DNA of 32,155 nt from Chloroflexota bacterium. GTDB taxonomy: Bacteria > Chloroflexota > Limnocylindria > Limnocylindrales > CSP1-4. The stretch covers positions 1 to 32,155 of the forward strand of contig JANYJG010000090.1 in assembly GCA_025358515.1 (NCBI GenBank). The letters are read 5' to 3'. How positions within the stretch are numbered: the stretch's first letter is position 1; each line of letters starts with the position of its first letter. Below are positions 8,221 through 15,633 of the stretch, piece by piece. A program made the translations under genes and the position numbers. The notes beneath the pieces were generated by a model. It was not told the origin of the DNA and ran no database searches. It saw only the letters and a program-made list of their open reading frames with translations.

Positions 8221-8240
8221 ATCATACCCCCCGGGAGTAT
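8221..8240 (-). promoter_or_regulatory. CsoR operator overlapping the csoR -10 element
   Basis: ATACCCCCCGGGAGTAT (8224-8240) is a 17-bp G-tract dyad with one mismatch between arms, which is the known CsoR operator style. On the minus strand it runs straight into TATGAT (8226-8221), a 5/6 match to the -10 consensus; the two share GTAT. CsoR bound there would cover the -10 element. The -35 is weak. The predicted start of transcription is about 75 nt before the csoR ATG. Confidence 0.75.
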
Positions 8241-8244
8241 TTCG

Positions 8245-8290
8245 GACAGCGCGCCCGACAGCGCGCCGACAGCGCGCCGGACAGCGCTTC
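8245..8290. repeat. Four tandem GACAGCGCGCC-type repeats upstream of csoR promoter
   Basis: Four copies of an 11-12 bp unit (gacagcgcgcc, the last degenerate as gacagcgcttcc) lie immediately upstream of the csoR operator. Spacing is about one helical turn. They lie in the divergent intergenic region between csoR and the next plus-strand operon. Confidence 0.8.
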
Positions 8291-8346
8291 CGGCGACCGT
8301 GATCCATTTACGTCGCTTGTGGGCGGACCCGCCCGCGCCAAGCGGC

Positions 8347-8352
8347 TAGAAT
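8347..8352 (+). promoter_or_regulatory. Candidate -10 element for the PD-(D/E)XK-hpt operon
   Basis: TAGAAT (5/6 match to the -10 consensus) lies about 87 bp before the chosen ATG of the next gene. No good -35 is visible at 16-18 bp, so this is only a candidate. Confidence 0.3.
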
Positions 8353-8438
8353 CGATGGGTGGATCAGCGAGAGCGATCGGGCCCGGTATTGCTACATCTC
8401 GGCCGCACGAGTTGCGGGCGGCGGCACCGCGTGGTCGC

Positions 8439-9053
8439 ATGAGCAACCTCGACACTGCGCTGGCGCTTCGCGGGGAGCCTGCCTTCGCCCACGCCAGCGA
8501 GGCCGAGTTCGCTCGCATTCTCGACTTTTACCAGGTCGCATGGCATTACGAGCCGGAGGCCTTTCCGATCCTTTGGGATCTGGACGGCAATGTTCTCGAG
8601 AGCTTCGCTCCAGACTTTTACCTGCCCGACCTGGAGCTTTTCGTCGAGATGACCACTCTCCAGCAGCACCTTGTTCGCAAAAAGAATCGCAAAGTGCGCC
8701 GACTGCGTGAGCTCTATCCGGCGTTGCGCATCAAGCTCTTCTACGCCCGCGACTTCCGCGCCCTGATGCTCAAATACGGTCGTGCCGCGCTCGTCGCCGA
8801 GCTTAGCGGGGCGCCCGGACAGGTGATGCCTCGCCCCGAGCAGCAACCTGCGACCAGGGACTTGGACGTGGCGGCGGGCCCCGATCGAGCGGCGGTTGGA
8901 CTAAACCCTGGCATTCGCGCCGATTCCGCCAGAGACCTGAATCCAGCGCCCGAACGCCGCTCACGCGCGGCTCGACGGCGAGCCGGACGCAAGGCAGCCG
9001 CGGCGCGCGCGTCCTCTTCACACGTTCCTGCACAAAGAGGCATTGAGGTATAG
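8439..9053 (+). CDS. PD-(D/E)XK-nuclease-like protein encoded immediately before hpt
   Basis: No specific family is recognised, but residues 20-110 look like a restriction-endonuclease fold. There is a helix with acidic residues (SEAEFARILDFY), then DLDGNVLESFAPDFYLPD (candidate Asp59), FVEMTT (Glu70), a basic helix RKKNRKVRRLRELYP, and IKLFYARDF. The usual Lys of (D/E)xK is Thr72, so catalysis would need a migrated lysine such as K81/K82, or the protein is inactive. A disordered R/A-rich tail follows (about 130-204). The ATG at 8439 is chosen because homology-like sequence starts there; the ORF-track start at 8319 lies before the candidate -10. The stop TAG abuts the hpt ATG, so the genes are co-expressed. 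Confidence 0.6.
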   Translation: MSNLDTALALRGEPAFAHASEAEFARILDFYQVAWHYEPEAFPILWDLDGNVLESFAPDFYLPDLELFVEMTTLQQHLVRKKNRKVRRLRELYPALRIKLFYARDFRALMLKYGRAALVAELSGAPGQVMPRPEQQPATRDLDVAAGPDRAAVGLNPGIRADSARDLNPAPERRSRAARRRAGRKAAAARASSSHVPAQRGIEV

Positions 9054-9614
9054 ATGAAGCACTCCCAGGACCTCCTCGACGACGTTCAAGAGGTGCTTCT
9101 GACCGAGGAGCAGATCGCGGCCAAGGTTGCCGAACTCGGCCAGCGCATCAGTGCCGACTATGCCGGGCGGGAACTCACGCTCGTTAGCGTCCTGAAGGGC
9201 TCGTTGCCGTTCATGGCCGACTTGATGCGGCGCATCACTCTGCCGCTGCGGATCGACCTCATGGAAGTCTCGAGCTATGGCGGAACGTCAACCGAGTCGT
9301 CCGGCCTGGTCCGGATCCTCAAGGACCTGAGCGCGCCGATCGAAGGCCGGGACGTCCTCCTGGTCGAAGACATCATCGACACAGGCCTGACCCTGAACTA
9401 TCTGCTGCGGTATCTGCGCGGCAAGAACCCTCACTCGATCACCGTCTGCGCCCTGCTCGACAAACCGGCCCGCCGCCTTGTGGAGATCCCGATCGGCTAT
9501 GTCGGGTTCGAGATCCCGGACGCGTTCGTGATCGGCTATGGTCTTGACTACGGTGAGGTGTACCGAAACCTTCGCTTCGTGGGCGTCTTGCGCCCCGAGG
9601 CGTACGAGTCCTAG
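9054..9614 (+). CDS. hpt: Hypoxanthine (guanine) phosphoribosyltransferase
   Basis: This is the purine-salvage enzyme that converts hypoxanthine/guanine and PRPP to IMP/GMP in the cytosol. The PRPP-binding signature VLLVEDIIDTGLT lies at about residues 99-111. VSVLKGSLPFMADL (PPi loop), the flexible-loop segment SSYGGTSTESSG and the base-binding end DAFVIGYGLDYGEVYRNL are all present. At 186 aa it has the normal length for bacterial Hpt. The start is supported by GAGG 5 nt upstream of the ATG. It follows the PD-(D/E)XK-like gene without a gap and precedes a small membrane-protein gene by 11 nt. FtsH and TilS, common hpt neighbours, are not here. Confidence 0.97.
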   Translation: MKHSQDLLDDVQEVLLTEEQIAAKVAELGQRISADYAGRELTLVSVLKGSLPFMADLMRRITLPLRIDLMEVSSYGGTSTESSGLVRILKDLSAPIEGRDVLLVEDIIDTGLTLNYLLRYLRGKNPHSITVCALLDKPARRLVEIPIGYVGFEIPDAFVIGYGLDYGEVYRNLRFVGVLRPEAYES

Positions 9615-9625
9615 GAGGGCCGCAG

Positions 9626-10051
9626 ATGGATCGCAGCGCGACCAGCCGGGGCCGGTGGTTGGTGGCTATCGGCGCAATCATCATCGTTGGCGCCCTTTTC
9701 CTACAGTGGTGGCAAATCGGCGGTGGCGTGGGTGAGTTGACCCGCAGGAGCGACATCGGCATCTCCGACTGGCACGTCTACCCGATGTTCCTGGCAGCCA
9801 TTGCATCGCTGCTGCTGATCACGCTGCCATATGCTTCTGAGCGACCGGTCGCGATCGACCACCCACTTGCCTATCTGGGGCTCTTGATCGTGGTTCTCGT
9901 CAGCTATGCGATGGATGTCGTCAGCCTCGCTCAGGCCCAGAAAATCCCGATCCCGCCGTTGCTTGGGCCCGGGTTCTGGATCGCGGCAGTCGGCATCGGG
10001 GCCCTGGCTCGGGGAGTGTTCGAGGTCTTCGAGGACCGCCGCCGCATATAG
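9626..10051 (+). CDS. Small four-helix membrane protein of unknown function
   Basis: This is a 141-aa protein with four predicted membrane segments: about 11-27 (WLVAIGAIIIVGALFLQWW), 52-69, 83-100 and 116-133. It ends in a short basic/acidic tail. The first segment is followed by a short outside loop rich in Gly, and a WW pair marks the interface. An AGGAGG 8 nt before the ATG gives a confident start. It is probably the third gene of the hpt operon (11-nt gap). No motif allows a functional call. Confidence 0.8.
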   Translation: MDRSATSRGRWLVAIGAIIIVGALFLQWWQIGGGVGELTRRSDIGISDWHVYPMFLAAIASLLLITLPYASERPVAIDHPLAYLGLLIVVLVSYAMDVVSLAQAQKIPIPPLLGPGFWIAAVGIGALARGVFEVFEDRRRI

Positions 10052-10109
10052 CTGCGTTCCGCCGGCCGCGCTTTCGGAATGTCCGAGCGTTGCGTCTGTG
10101 GGGATGGCG

Positions 10110-10115
10110 TATAGT
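10110..10115 (+). promoter_or_regulatory. Candidate -10 element upstream of the GNAT gene
   Basis: TATAGT (4-5/6 match to the -10 consensus) lies in the 237-bp gap before the GNAT gene. The only -35-like hexamer, TTGCGT, is spaced 14 bp away, which is short. Confidence 0.3.
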
Positions 10116-10288
10116 AGGTGTCGGCGAGCCGAACGCAAGAGCGCGGCCGCCAATCGACCTGGCGTGGCTGTCGAGCGGTAATGCCGCTCGCCACCCCGAG
10201 AGCGCCGGCACCTCAGCAAGCGAACGTCGGCCCTTCCGGCTGTCGCGGCGGTGCAATCGCCCTCTCGTTTTGAGGTTCGTTCGTCCGA

Positions 10289-10750
10289 GTGGAGTACCTG
10301 GCTAGACAGGCCCGTATAACCGATGTTGATCGGCTTTACGCGCTATGCGCGCAAATGGGGGCTTTGACTGGTTCGGGCGCCACGCTCGACAGGATCAACC
10401 TGCTACGTCAACTCGTGGATATGCCGAATGCGAGCGTCTTAGTCGCCGAAGCAGGTCGTCAAATTACCGGCGGCGCGGTCCTTGCCCTGCGGCCCTCCAT
10501 TCGAGTCGGCGGTTTCGTCGGCGTAGTGGATGTGCTGGTCACGGGTCCGGGGCACGACGTCAACAAGGTCGCCGACGTGTTGATCGACGAGGTCCTCCTA
10601 TCGGCCCGACGAAAGGGCTGCGTCTCAGTCGAGGTCACGGTTCCAGCCGATGCCACGCTATCTGCGTGTTTGAGGCGCCACGGCTTCGCACCGGCGGAGG
10701 CCAATACATACCGAGTGGAAGTCGCGGTCAGGGCCCCGGCTACCCGCTAA
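10289..10750 (+). CDS. GNAT-family N-acetyltransferase
   Basis: This is a 153-aa acetyltransferase-fold protein. IRVGGFVGVVDVLVTGPGHDVNKVADVLIDEVLLSARR corresponds to strands 4-5 and the acetyl-CoA-binding region; it is split across quotation limits here, with the key part being LVTGPGHDVNKVADVLIDE. The usual Q/RxxGxG/A loop is replaced by a looser GPGHDVNKVA. ARRKGCVSVEVTV and LRRHGFAPAEANTYRVEV complete motif B. Translation begins at GTG with no close Shine-Dalgarno. The acceptor substrate cannot be predicted. It is followed 69 bp later by the NYN-domain gene. Confidence 0.8.
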   Translation: MEYLARQARITDVDRLYALCAQMGALTGSGATLDRINLLRQLVDMPNASVLVAEAGRQITGGAVLALRPSIRVGGFVGVVDVLVTGPGHDVNKVADVLIDEVLLSARRKGCVSVEVTVPADATLSACLRRHGFAPAEANTYRVEVAVRAPATR

Positions 10751-10819
10751 ACAATCAATCGCAGCCGAGCAGCCAGAGAGCGCCGGCACTGCGGGTAAAT
10801 CCCATCAAGGAGTCATTTC

Positions 10820-12841
10820 GTGAGCAAGAACGTCGCCGTCTTTGTGGACGTGGCGAACATTTTCTATGCGGCGAAGGCGGCTGGCGCGGATATCGATTAC
10901 GTGACGTTGCTAAAGGCCGCCGTGGCCGGACGCGATTTCGTCCGCGCCTATGCCTACACCGGGCTGGATCCCGAAAACGAGAACCAGCGCAATTTCCATT
11001 CATTCCTGGCACGCCACGGCTACAAGGTCGTGAGCAAGGACATTCGCAAGTACGGCGACGGCAAGGTCAAGGCCAACCTGGACATCGAGCTCGTCGTCGA
11101 CATGATGAAGACGGCCCGAAACCTGGACGTGGCGATCGTCGTTAGTGGCGACGGCGACTTTGCGCCCGCGATTCGCGCGGTCCAGGAGATGGGCGTTCGG
11201 GTCGAGGTCATCAGCTTCCGAGGCAATACCAGCTCGGATCTGATCGAAGCCGCCGACGTGTTCTACGACATCACCCAGATCGCCAAGGTTGACCACGACT
11301 CGTCGCGTTCCGGCCGCCGCGTCGCCGGCGACGATGAGGACCTCTCCATGACCGAGGTCCCGGACAAGCAGACCGAAGGTCGCGGCGGACGCCGTGGCCG
11401 CGGTGGTCGCAGCGGACGTCCCGTAGAGCCGGTCGAGGCATTGGTTGCCGCTCCGGTGAGAGATGGCCGCTCAGGCCGCGGTGGCGGTCGAGGGCTGGTC
11501 GGCAGGACGGCGCCGCGAGTCGCTGACGTCGCTCCCGTCGCCGCTTCCCTCGCTCCCACTGCGGGTACGGGTCGCCTCGTGGCGCTGCCCGGCGAGAAGC
11601 TTTCTCGGGCCGCCTCCAGAGCCGCCGGCGAGACCGGCGTGGATATGCTCGACGAAGAGCAGCTCACTGAAATCGAGGTCTTCGAGGAGAACCTCGCCAC
11701 CGACGGTCTTGATGGCGATGTTCCTGCCGGAGAAGGCGCCGAAGGTGCCGATGATGCCGATGGATCGGCCGACTCCACCGGGCGACGGCGCCGCCGCCGC
11801 GGAGGACGCGGGCGCGGCCACGGCCGCTCTACGGAAGCGGTCGGCGAGGCCGGAGCCGCCGGCGAGGCCGGCGAGGCCGGCAACGGTGCCGAATCGGGTG
11901 CCGAATCGGGTTCCGCTGGCTCGGACGAATTCGAGGAGGCCGAACCGGTTGCGGCTCCCGTAGCTCCCCGGCACAACCAGTTCGGCTCGGTCTGGGACTC
12001 CCAGATCGGCATGGTCGGTCGTCCCGAACGACTCACACCCTCAACGGCCGACGAAGACGATTATGCCGAGCCGGAGATCCCCGAGTACCTCCTGGCTGAG
12101 CGCCGCCGCAGTAGCCGCGGTCAAGGCGGCGGTCAGGCTGGTGGCCGGGGCGGTATGCGTGGCGGCGGCGCCCGGAGCGCCTACTCAGCTGCTGTGGATC
12201 GGGAGCGCTACGGTCGTGGCGCCACTTCATCCAACCGATACCCGGAACCGGCCCCTCGCCAGCCCATCGTGTCCCAGCCGCCGCGTCGACGTGACGATCG
12301 GCCGGTTCGGCAGGCTCCGCCCCCGCAGCAGCAGCGCGGTTTTCCGCGCGGCGTAAATAGCGGTCGGGATTCGTCGGAGCCGTGGAGCGAGGTTCCGCCG
12401 GAGCTCGAAGAACTTCTGCGAGCCCAGCTGTCGACCAAGTTGAGCCGATCCAGCGCACCGTCTGCGCCTGCATCGCGACGCGAACGTGTCATTGCTCCCG
12501 CCGCACAAGCCGACGCCGCTCCTGTCGTACAGGCTGCTGAGGCTTCTGTCGCCACGAAGCCGTTGCCTCGACGAGCCCCCCGCCGCAAGCCCGAGTCCGC
12601 CGACGCGACCGTCAAGGTTGAGTCTCCGGCCGCGCCGCAGACCGCGGCGGCGCCCGCTAGCGACGTGGCCTCAAAGCCGGCCCCGCGGAGCCGCCGCAAG
12701 GCAGCCCCGACGCAGGCTCTAGTGGCAGCTCAGGCGGAAACGCCGGCCGCAGCCGCTGAAGCTCCGGCCGCTCCCAAGCGCCGAGCCCCCGCTCGTCGCA
12801 AGGTAGCCGCTCCTGCCGACGGGGACGCGTCCGCCGAGTAA
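10820..12841 (+). CDS. NYN/LabA-type (PIN-like) nuclease fused to a long R/A/P-rich disordered region
   Basis: Residues 1-155 form a NYN domain, a metal-dependent PIN-like RNase fold. The acidic site is complete: Asp10 (VFVDVANI), Asp88/Asp94 (NLDIELVVDMM) and SGDGDF (109-114), with the C-terminal LIEAADVFYDI. About 500 residues of low complexity follow, with alternating RGGR/RRGRGG clusters, acidic stretches, GEAGEAG repeats and Pro/Gln patches. The C-terminus is rich in RRK-AAP motifs. The architecture recalls RNase E-like enzymes with an RNA-binding disordered tail, so an RNA-processing or condensate role is inferred. The GTG start has AAGGAG 9 nt upstream. No target RNA is known. Confidence 0.88.
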   Translation: MSKNVAVFVDVANIFYAAKAAGADIDYVTLLKAAVAGRDFVRAYAYTGLDPENENQRNFHSFLARHGYKVVSKDIRKYGDGKVKANLDIELVVDMMKTARNLDVAIVVSGDGDFAPAIRAVQEMGVRVEVISFRGNTSSDLIEAADVFYDITQIAKVDHDSSRSGRRVAGDDEDLSMTEVPDKQTEGRGGRRGRGGRSGRPVEPVEALVAAPVRDGRSGRGGGRGLVGRTAPRVADVAPVAASLAPTAGTGRLVALPGEKLSRAASRAAGETGVDMLDEEQLTEIEVFEENLATDGLDGDVPAGEGAEGADDADGSADSTGRRRRRRGGRGRGHGRSTEAVGEAGAAGEAGEAGNGAESGAESGSAGSDEFEEAEPVAAPVAPRHNQFGSVWDSQIGMVGRPERLTPSTADEDDYAEPEIPEYLLAERRRSSRGQGGGQAGGRGGMRGGGARSAYSAAVDRERYGRGATSSNRYPEPAPRQPIVSQPPRRRDDRPVRQAPPPQQQRGFPRGVNSGRDSSEPWSEVPPELEELLRAQLSTKLSRSSAPSAPASRRERVIAPAAQADAAPVVQAAEASVATKPLPRRAPRRKPESADATVKVESPAAPQTAAAPASDVASKPAPRSRRKAAPTQALVAAQAETPAAAAEAPAAPKRRAPARRKVAAPADGDASAE

Positions 12842-12863
12842 GTCGGTCGCGTCAGGCGCCGTC

Positions 12864-12879
12864 AGCCCGGATTCGGGCT
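12864..12879 (+). terminator. Short hairpin between the NYN gene and holB
   Basis: AGCCCG-GATT-CGGGCT forms a perfect 6-bp stem with a 4-nt loop in the 54-bp gap. No T-tract follows, so it is at best a weak or Rho-assisted terminator or pause. Confidence 0.35.
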
Positions 12880-12895
12880 CACTGGGGCACCACCC

Positions 12896-14158
12896 ATGGA
12901 ACACGCATTCACTCGAGGACAGCCGAGAGCGCTGGCCGAGGTCCACTCGATGGTCCTCGGTCCGGCTCCCCATGCGGTCCTCCTGGTCGGGCCGGGGTCC
13001 AGCGGCAAGACGACGCTTGCCCTCGATCTGGCCGCGGGTCTCCTCTGCAATGATCCCGATCCTGCCGCGAGGCCGTGCCGGGTGTGTCGCGGCTGTCACC
13101 AGGTGGCGTCGGGGAATCACCCGGACTTGCACCGCTTGGCGCCCGTCGGAGCCGGCAGGCAGATCCCCATCGGCGATGCCCACGGGCGGCCCGATCCAGG
13201 CACCGTTCGACACTTGATCGGCGAGCTGTCCTTGCTGCCCGTCGAGGGCGGCGCGCGGGTGGCCGTCGTCGAGGAAGCTCATCGCCTCAACGAAAGCGCT
13301 CAGAATGCGCTGCTCAAGATGCTCGAGGAGCCCCCGGCCGGAGTCACGATCGTGCTCTGCGCCGACGATGAGGAGTGTCTGCTACCGACGGTTCGGTCGC
13401 GCTGCTCGAGAATCCGATTGGGGCCTGCGGCCGGTCACGAGATCGAACGCTGGCTGGCCGAACTCGGGGCCGCAGATCCGCCGCAGGCAGCCAGGTTGGC
13501 CAGGCTGTCCGGCGGTCGCCCTGGGCTGGCTCTTGCGTACGCCCGGTCGCTTCAGGCCGAACGGCTGCGGGGCGAAATTGCGCGCGGGCTGCTGGACCTG
13601 CTGACGGCGGGTCGGCGCGACCGCTTGGCCGCCATCCGGGGACTGATGAAATCGGCCGCCGCACTCGACGGCGCCTTGGATGAGGGACGCGGCAAGGGCC
13701 TGGCGGAGGCCGCGCCCGAGACGCCGCGGCGCCGCAAAGGGCGTGCCACTGCCGACCTCGCCGCAGCCGAAGGACCGTCCAGAACCGAGCCCGACGCTGA
13801 AGCCGGGGCCGTACTAGAGGCTCCCACTGCCAAGATATCGGCTTCCGACAGGCGCGCCGCGGCCGCGACCCTCATCGAGATATGGGCTTCCGTCGCTCGA
13901 GACCTGTGTGTGGCCGGATTGGGAGACGCGCGCCACCTGCGAGAGATGGAGCTGCTGGACGAGCTTCCCCCTGCCGCAGCGGTCCTGGACCGGGCCGAGC
14001 TCACCGACTTCATCGATCGACTGGGAACGATCGGCGCCCAGATCGATGAAAACGTCAACCCGGAGCTGGGACTTGACGTGCTCTCGATCTCATGGCCTCG
14101 GCCGATGGTTTCGGCCGTCCAAGCCAGGCGTTCGCCCGCGTTCGACGCGCGCCGGTGA
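12896..14158 (+). CDS. holB: DNA polymerase III delta' clamp-loader subunit
   Basis: This is an AAA+ clamp-loader subunit that helps load the beta clamp at primer-template junctions. Walker A is GPGSSGKT (residues 32-39). The four zinc cysteines typical of delta'/gamma are Cys50, Cys60, Cys63 and Cys66 (CRVCRGCH). The Walker B region is VAVVEEAHRLNESAQNALLK (about 121-140), followed by LEEPP and the SRC motif RSRCSRI. At 420 aa it is longer than E. coli delta' (334). The extra length includes a charged, R/A-rich linker around 260-310 (PRRRKGRATADLAAAEG) between the AAA+ core and the C-terminal helical collar. Its TGA overlaps the acyP start by one base. Confidence 0.93.
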   Translation: MEHAFTRGQPRALAEVHSMVLGPAPHAVLLVGPGSSGKTTLALDLAAGLLCNDPDPAARPCRVCRGCHQVASGNHPDLHRLAPVGAGRQIPIGDAHGRPDPGTVRHLIGELSLLPVEGGARVAVVEEAHRLNESAQNALLKMLEEPPAGVTIVLCADDEECLLPTVRSRCSRIRLGPAAGHEIERWLAELGAADPPQAARLARLSGGRPGLALAYARSLQAERLRGEIARGLLDLLTAGRRDRLAAIRGLMKSAAALDGALDEGRGKGLAEAAPETPRRRKGRATADLAAAEGPSRTEPDAEAGAVLEAPTAKISASDRRAAAATLIEIWASVARDLCVAGLGDARHLREMELLDELPPAAAVLDRAELTDFIDRLGTIGAQIDENVNPELGLDVLSISWPRPMVSAVQARRSPAFDARR

Positions 14159-14475
14159 TGGTCGCACGGGCTCGCCCCAACGACCTGGCTCGCCTCGAGG
14201 TGAGAATTCGAGGCCGCGTCCACGGTGTTGGGTTTCGCTATTTCGTGGTCACCCGCGCTTCCGAACTGGGCCTTACTGGCTGGGTCTCGAACGAGCAGGA
14301 CGGCAGCGTGCGGTGCGTGGCCGAGGGGCCGCGGGCGGATTTGGTGGAACTGCTGGAGTTGCTCCACGAAGGGCCCGCCCCGTCAATCGTGGAGCACGTG
14401 GACGAGGACTGGCTGCCGTACACGGGCGCCTGGGGCAGCTTCGGTATCAGGTCGTCGGGCCACCGCGGCGACTGA
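14158..14475 (+). CDS. acyP: Acylphosphatase
   Basis: This is a small enzyme that hydrolyses carboxyl-phosphate bonds. The signature GRVHGVGFRYFV (catalytic Arg27) and GWVSNEQDGSV (catalytic Asn45) are intact. The fold ends at about residue 95. I chose ATG 14158, which overlaps the holB stop (TGATG), over the ORF-track ATG at 14092. That choice gives 105 aa, near the family norm, and avoids a 67-bp overlap. It is translationally coupled to holB. A link to replication is not implied; this is simply the operon tail. Confidence 0.93.
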   Translation: MVARARPNDLARLEVRIRGRVHGVGFRYFVVTRASELGLTGWVSNEQDGSVRCVAEGPRADLVELLELLHEGPAPSIVEHVDEDWLPYTGAWGSFGIRSSGHRGD

Positions 14476-14521
14476 ATCGACAGGCCGGCAGTCACCGCCG
14501 ACCGACTGATCGACCGACCGC

Positions 14522-14534
14522 TAACCTATCGGTG
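14522..14534 (+). promoter_or_regulatory. Possible leaderless promoter of the acidic-repeat gene
   Basis: TAACCT (14522-14527) lies 6 nt before the GTG start at 14534, where transcription would begin at or next to the start codon. There is no Shine-Dalgarno. The -35 region is not convincing. Confidence 0.4.
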
Positions 14535-14962
14535 TGACCGAACCATCCGCTCCCGATTCAGCCCGCGCCGTCGCCGAACGTGCCGCAGCCGCATACCAGA
14601 CCCTGGCGGACCTGGCCGAGACCGTCGAGGACGAGTGGCAGTACGTCACCGACCTGGTCGATGCATACATGCCGTCCCTTGGGGCGCTCGCCGGCGCAGA
14701 GCCGATGCGGGTGCTCTCCGCGCCAGCAGTCAACGCAGTGGTCGAGGCCATCGCCGAGATCGCGCTGATCACGGACCCGCACAAGGCCATCGATTGGCTG
14801 TCGACGTTCCCACACGTCGTGGCTCTGGCCATGGGCGGCGTGGTCGACTCGCCGGCCGAGGTCGCACCGGGCAACGACGACGAGTCCCCCGGGGACAACG
14901 ACGACTCCCCCGGGGACAACGACGACTCCCCCTTCCGGGCGTTGCTGGAGCGTGGACGATGA
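14534..14962 (+). CDS. Small acidic protein with C-terminal GDNDDSP repeats, unknown function
   Basis: This is a 142-aa protein I do not recognise. Residues 8-100 are mostly helical (AVAERAAAAYQTLADLAETV, then VNAVVEAIAEIALI and KAIDWLSTF). The tail (112-133) is a tandem, highly acidic repeat (GDNDDSP twice plus a degenerate copy), followed by FRALLERGR. It is soluble, with no signal peptide. The GTG start lacks an RBS and may be leaderless. Its stop overlaps the ATG of the PD-(D/E)XK-like gene (ATGA), so the two form a coupled pair. An acidic partner next to a nuclease-fold protein could act as an inhibitor or adaptor; this is speculation. Confidence 0.72.
   Translation: MTEPSAPDSARAVAERAAAAYQTLADLAETVEDEWQYVTDLVDAYMPSLGALAGAEPMRVLSAPAVNAVVEAIAEIALITDPHKAIDWLSTFPHVVALAMGGVVDSPAEVAPGNDDESPGDNDDSPGDNDDSPFRALLERGR
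14891..14932 (+). repeat. 21-bp tandem repeat encoding GDNDDSP
   Basis: Two exact copies of a 21-bp unit (ggggacaacgacgactcccc plus c) are preceded by a degenerate copy at about 14868-14890. All are in frame, so copy-number change would lengthen or shorten the acidic tail without a frameshift. Confidence 0.9.
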
Positions 14963-15633
14963 GATTCCAGGACGCGGCCCGCGACGCGCGAGCGGTGGTG
15001 TACGCGGGCATCCAGGCGGACCCACTCGTGGCGCGGATGGCCTCGCTGCTGGCCGAGGCTACGACCGCAGAACGTTGGCTGGCTCGCGCGGTGATGAACG
15101 GGGAGCGGACCGACGCCCAGACCTGGCGCAGCATCTTCCCGACGCTTTTCGACGGCTTGGTGGATCCGGGCTTAGCGGACCATGCCGGGCTCATCTTGGT
15201 CGCGTCGCTGGAGGTTGCGAATCGCGGCGAGCAGGTTCGCAGCCAGTTCCGTGGCGCGATCGTGGAGGAGCTGACCGCCAGACTGCTGGCAACTCGCGTG
15301 GCGCCGGCGACGGTGAAGCGGGAGCGGCGCGTTCTATTCGACGGGATCCGGGCGGAGATCCACCCATACGACGTAACCGTGGAGGCGGACGCGCGGCCGG
15401 AGGTCTACGACTGCAAATGGGGCGCCCGCGGCATCAACGCCGACGTGCTAAACCAACTCGACGACGCTCGGGTTCACGCCGCTGACGAGGACATCTCCCT
15501 GCACGTGGCCCTCGTCATCTTCGACGCCCGCCGCTCATGCGAGATCCGGCTGGATCGCGCCACGGCCAATCGCGAAGGAACGGCCCTGGTCGCGATCGAG
15601 GGGCTGAACTCGCTTGGGAAGGCCGGGCGATGA
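14959..15633 (+). CDS. Putative PD-(D/E)XK-fold protein, unknown function
   Basis: This is a 224-aa protein with no family I can name. The second half resembles a PD-(D/E)XK nuclease core: a helix with Glu (RGAIVEELTARLL, E103/E104), PYDVTVEAD (Asp138) and EVYDCKWGARG (Asp151-x-Lys153). A helix (ADVLNQLDDAR) and the strand LHVALVIFDA follow. Residues 1-95 are helical. The start is ATG 14959, which overlaps the previous stop. The ORF-track version starting at 14635 reads through the preceding gene in another frame and is rejected. The stop overlaps the next ATG. Nuclease activity is inferred from motif order only; restriction-like, repair or defence roles are all possible. Confidence 0.65.
   Translation: MRFQDAARDARAVVYAGIQADPLVARMASLLAEATTAERWLARAVMNGERTDAQTWRSIFPTLFDGLVDPGLADHAGLILVASLEVANRGEQVRSQFRGAIVEELTARLLATRVAPATVKRERRVLFDGIRAEIHPYDVTVEADARPEVYDCKWGARGINADVLNQLDDARVHAADEDISLHVALVIFDARRSCEIRLDRATANREGTALVAIEGLNSLGKAGR

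Noticed and set aside
11263-12036. 257-aa Ser/Pro-rich minus-strand ORF opposite the NYN gene
   Set aside because: Composition is the mirror of the low-complexity tail; no start signal or domain.
14635-15633. 332-aa ORF-track protein starting at 14635
   Set aside because: Its first 108 codons are an out-of-frame reading of the acidic-repeat gene. The real start is ATG 14959 overlapping the preceding stop.
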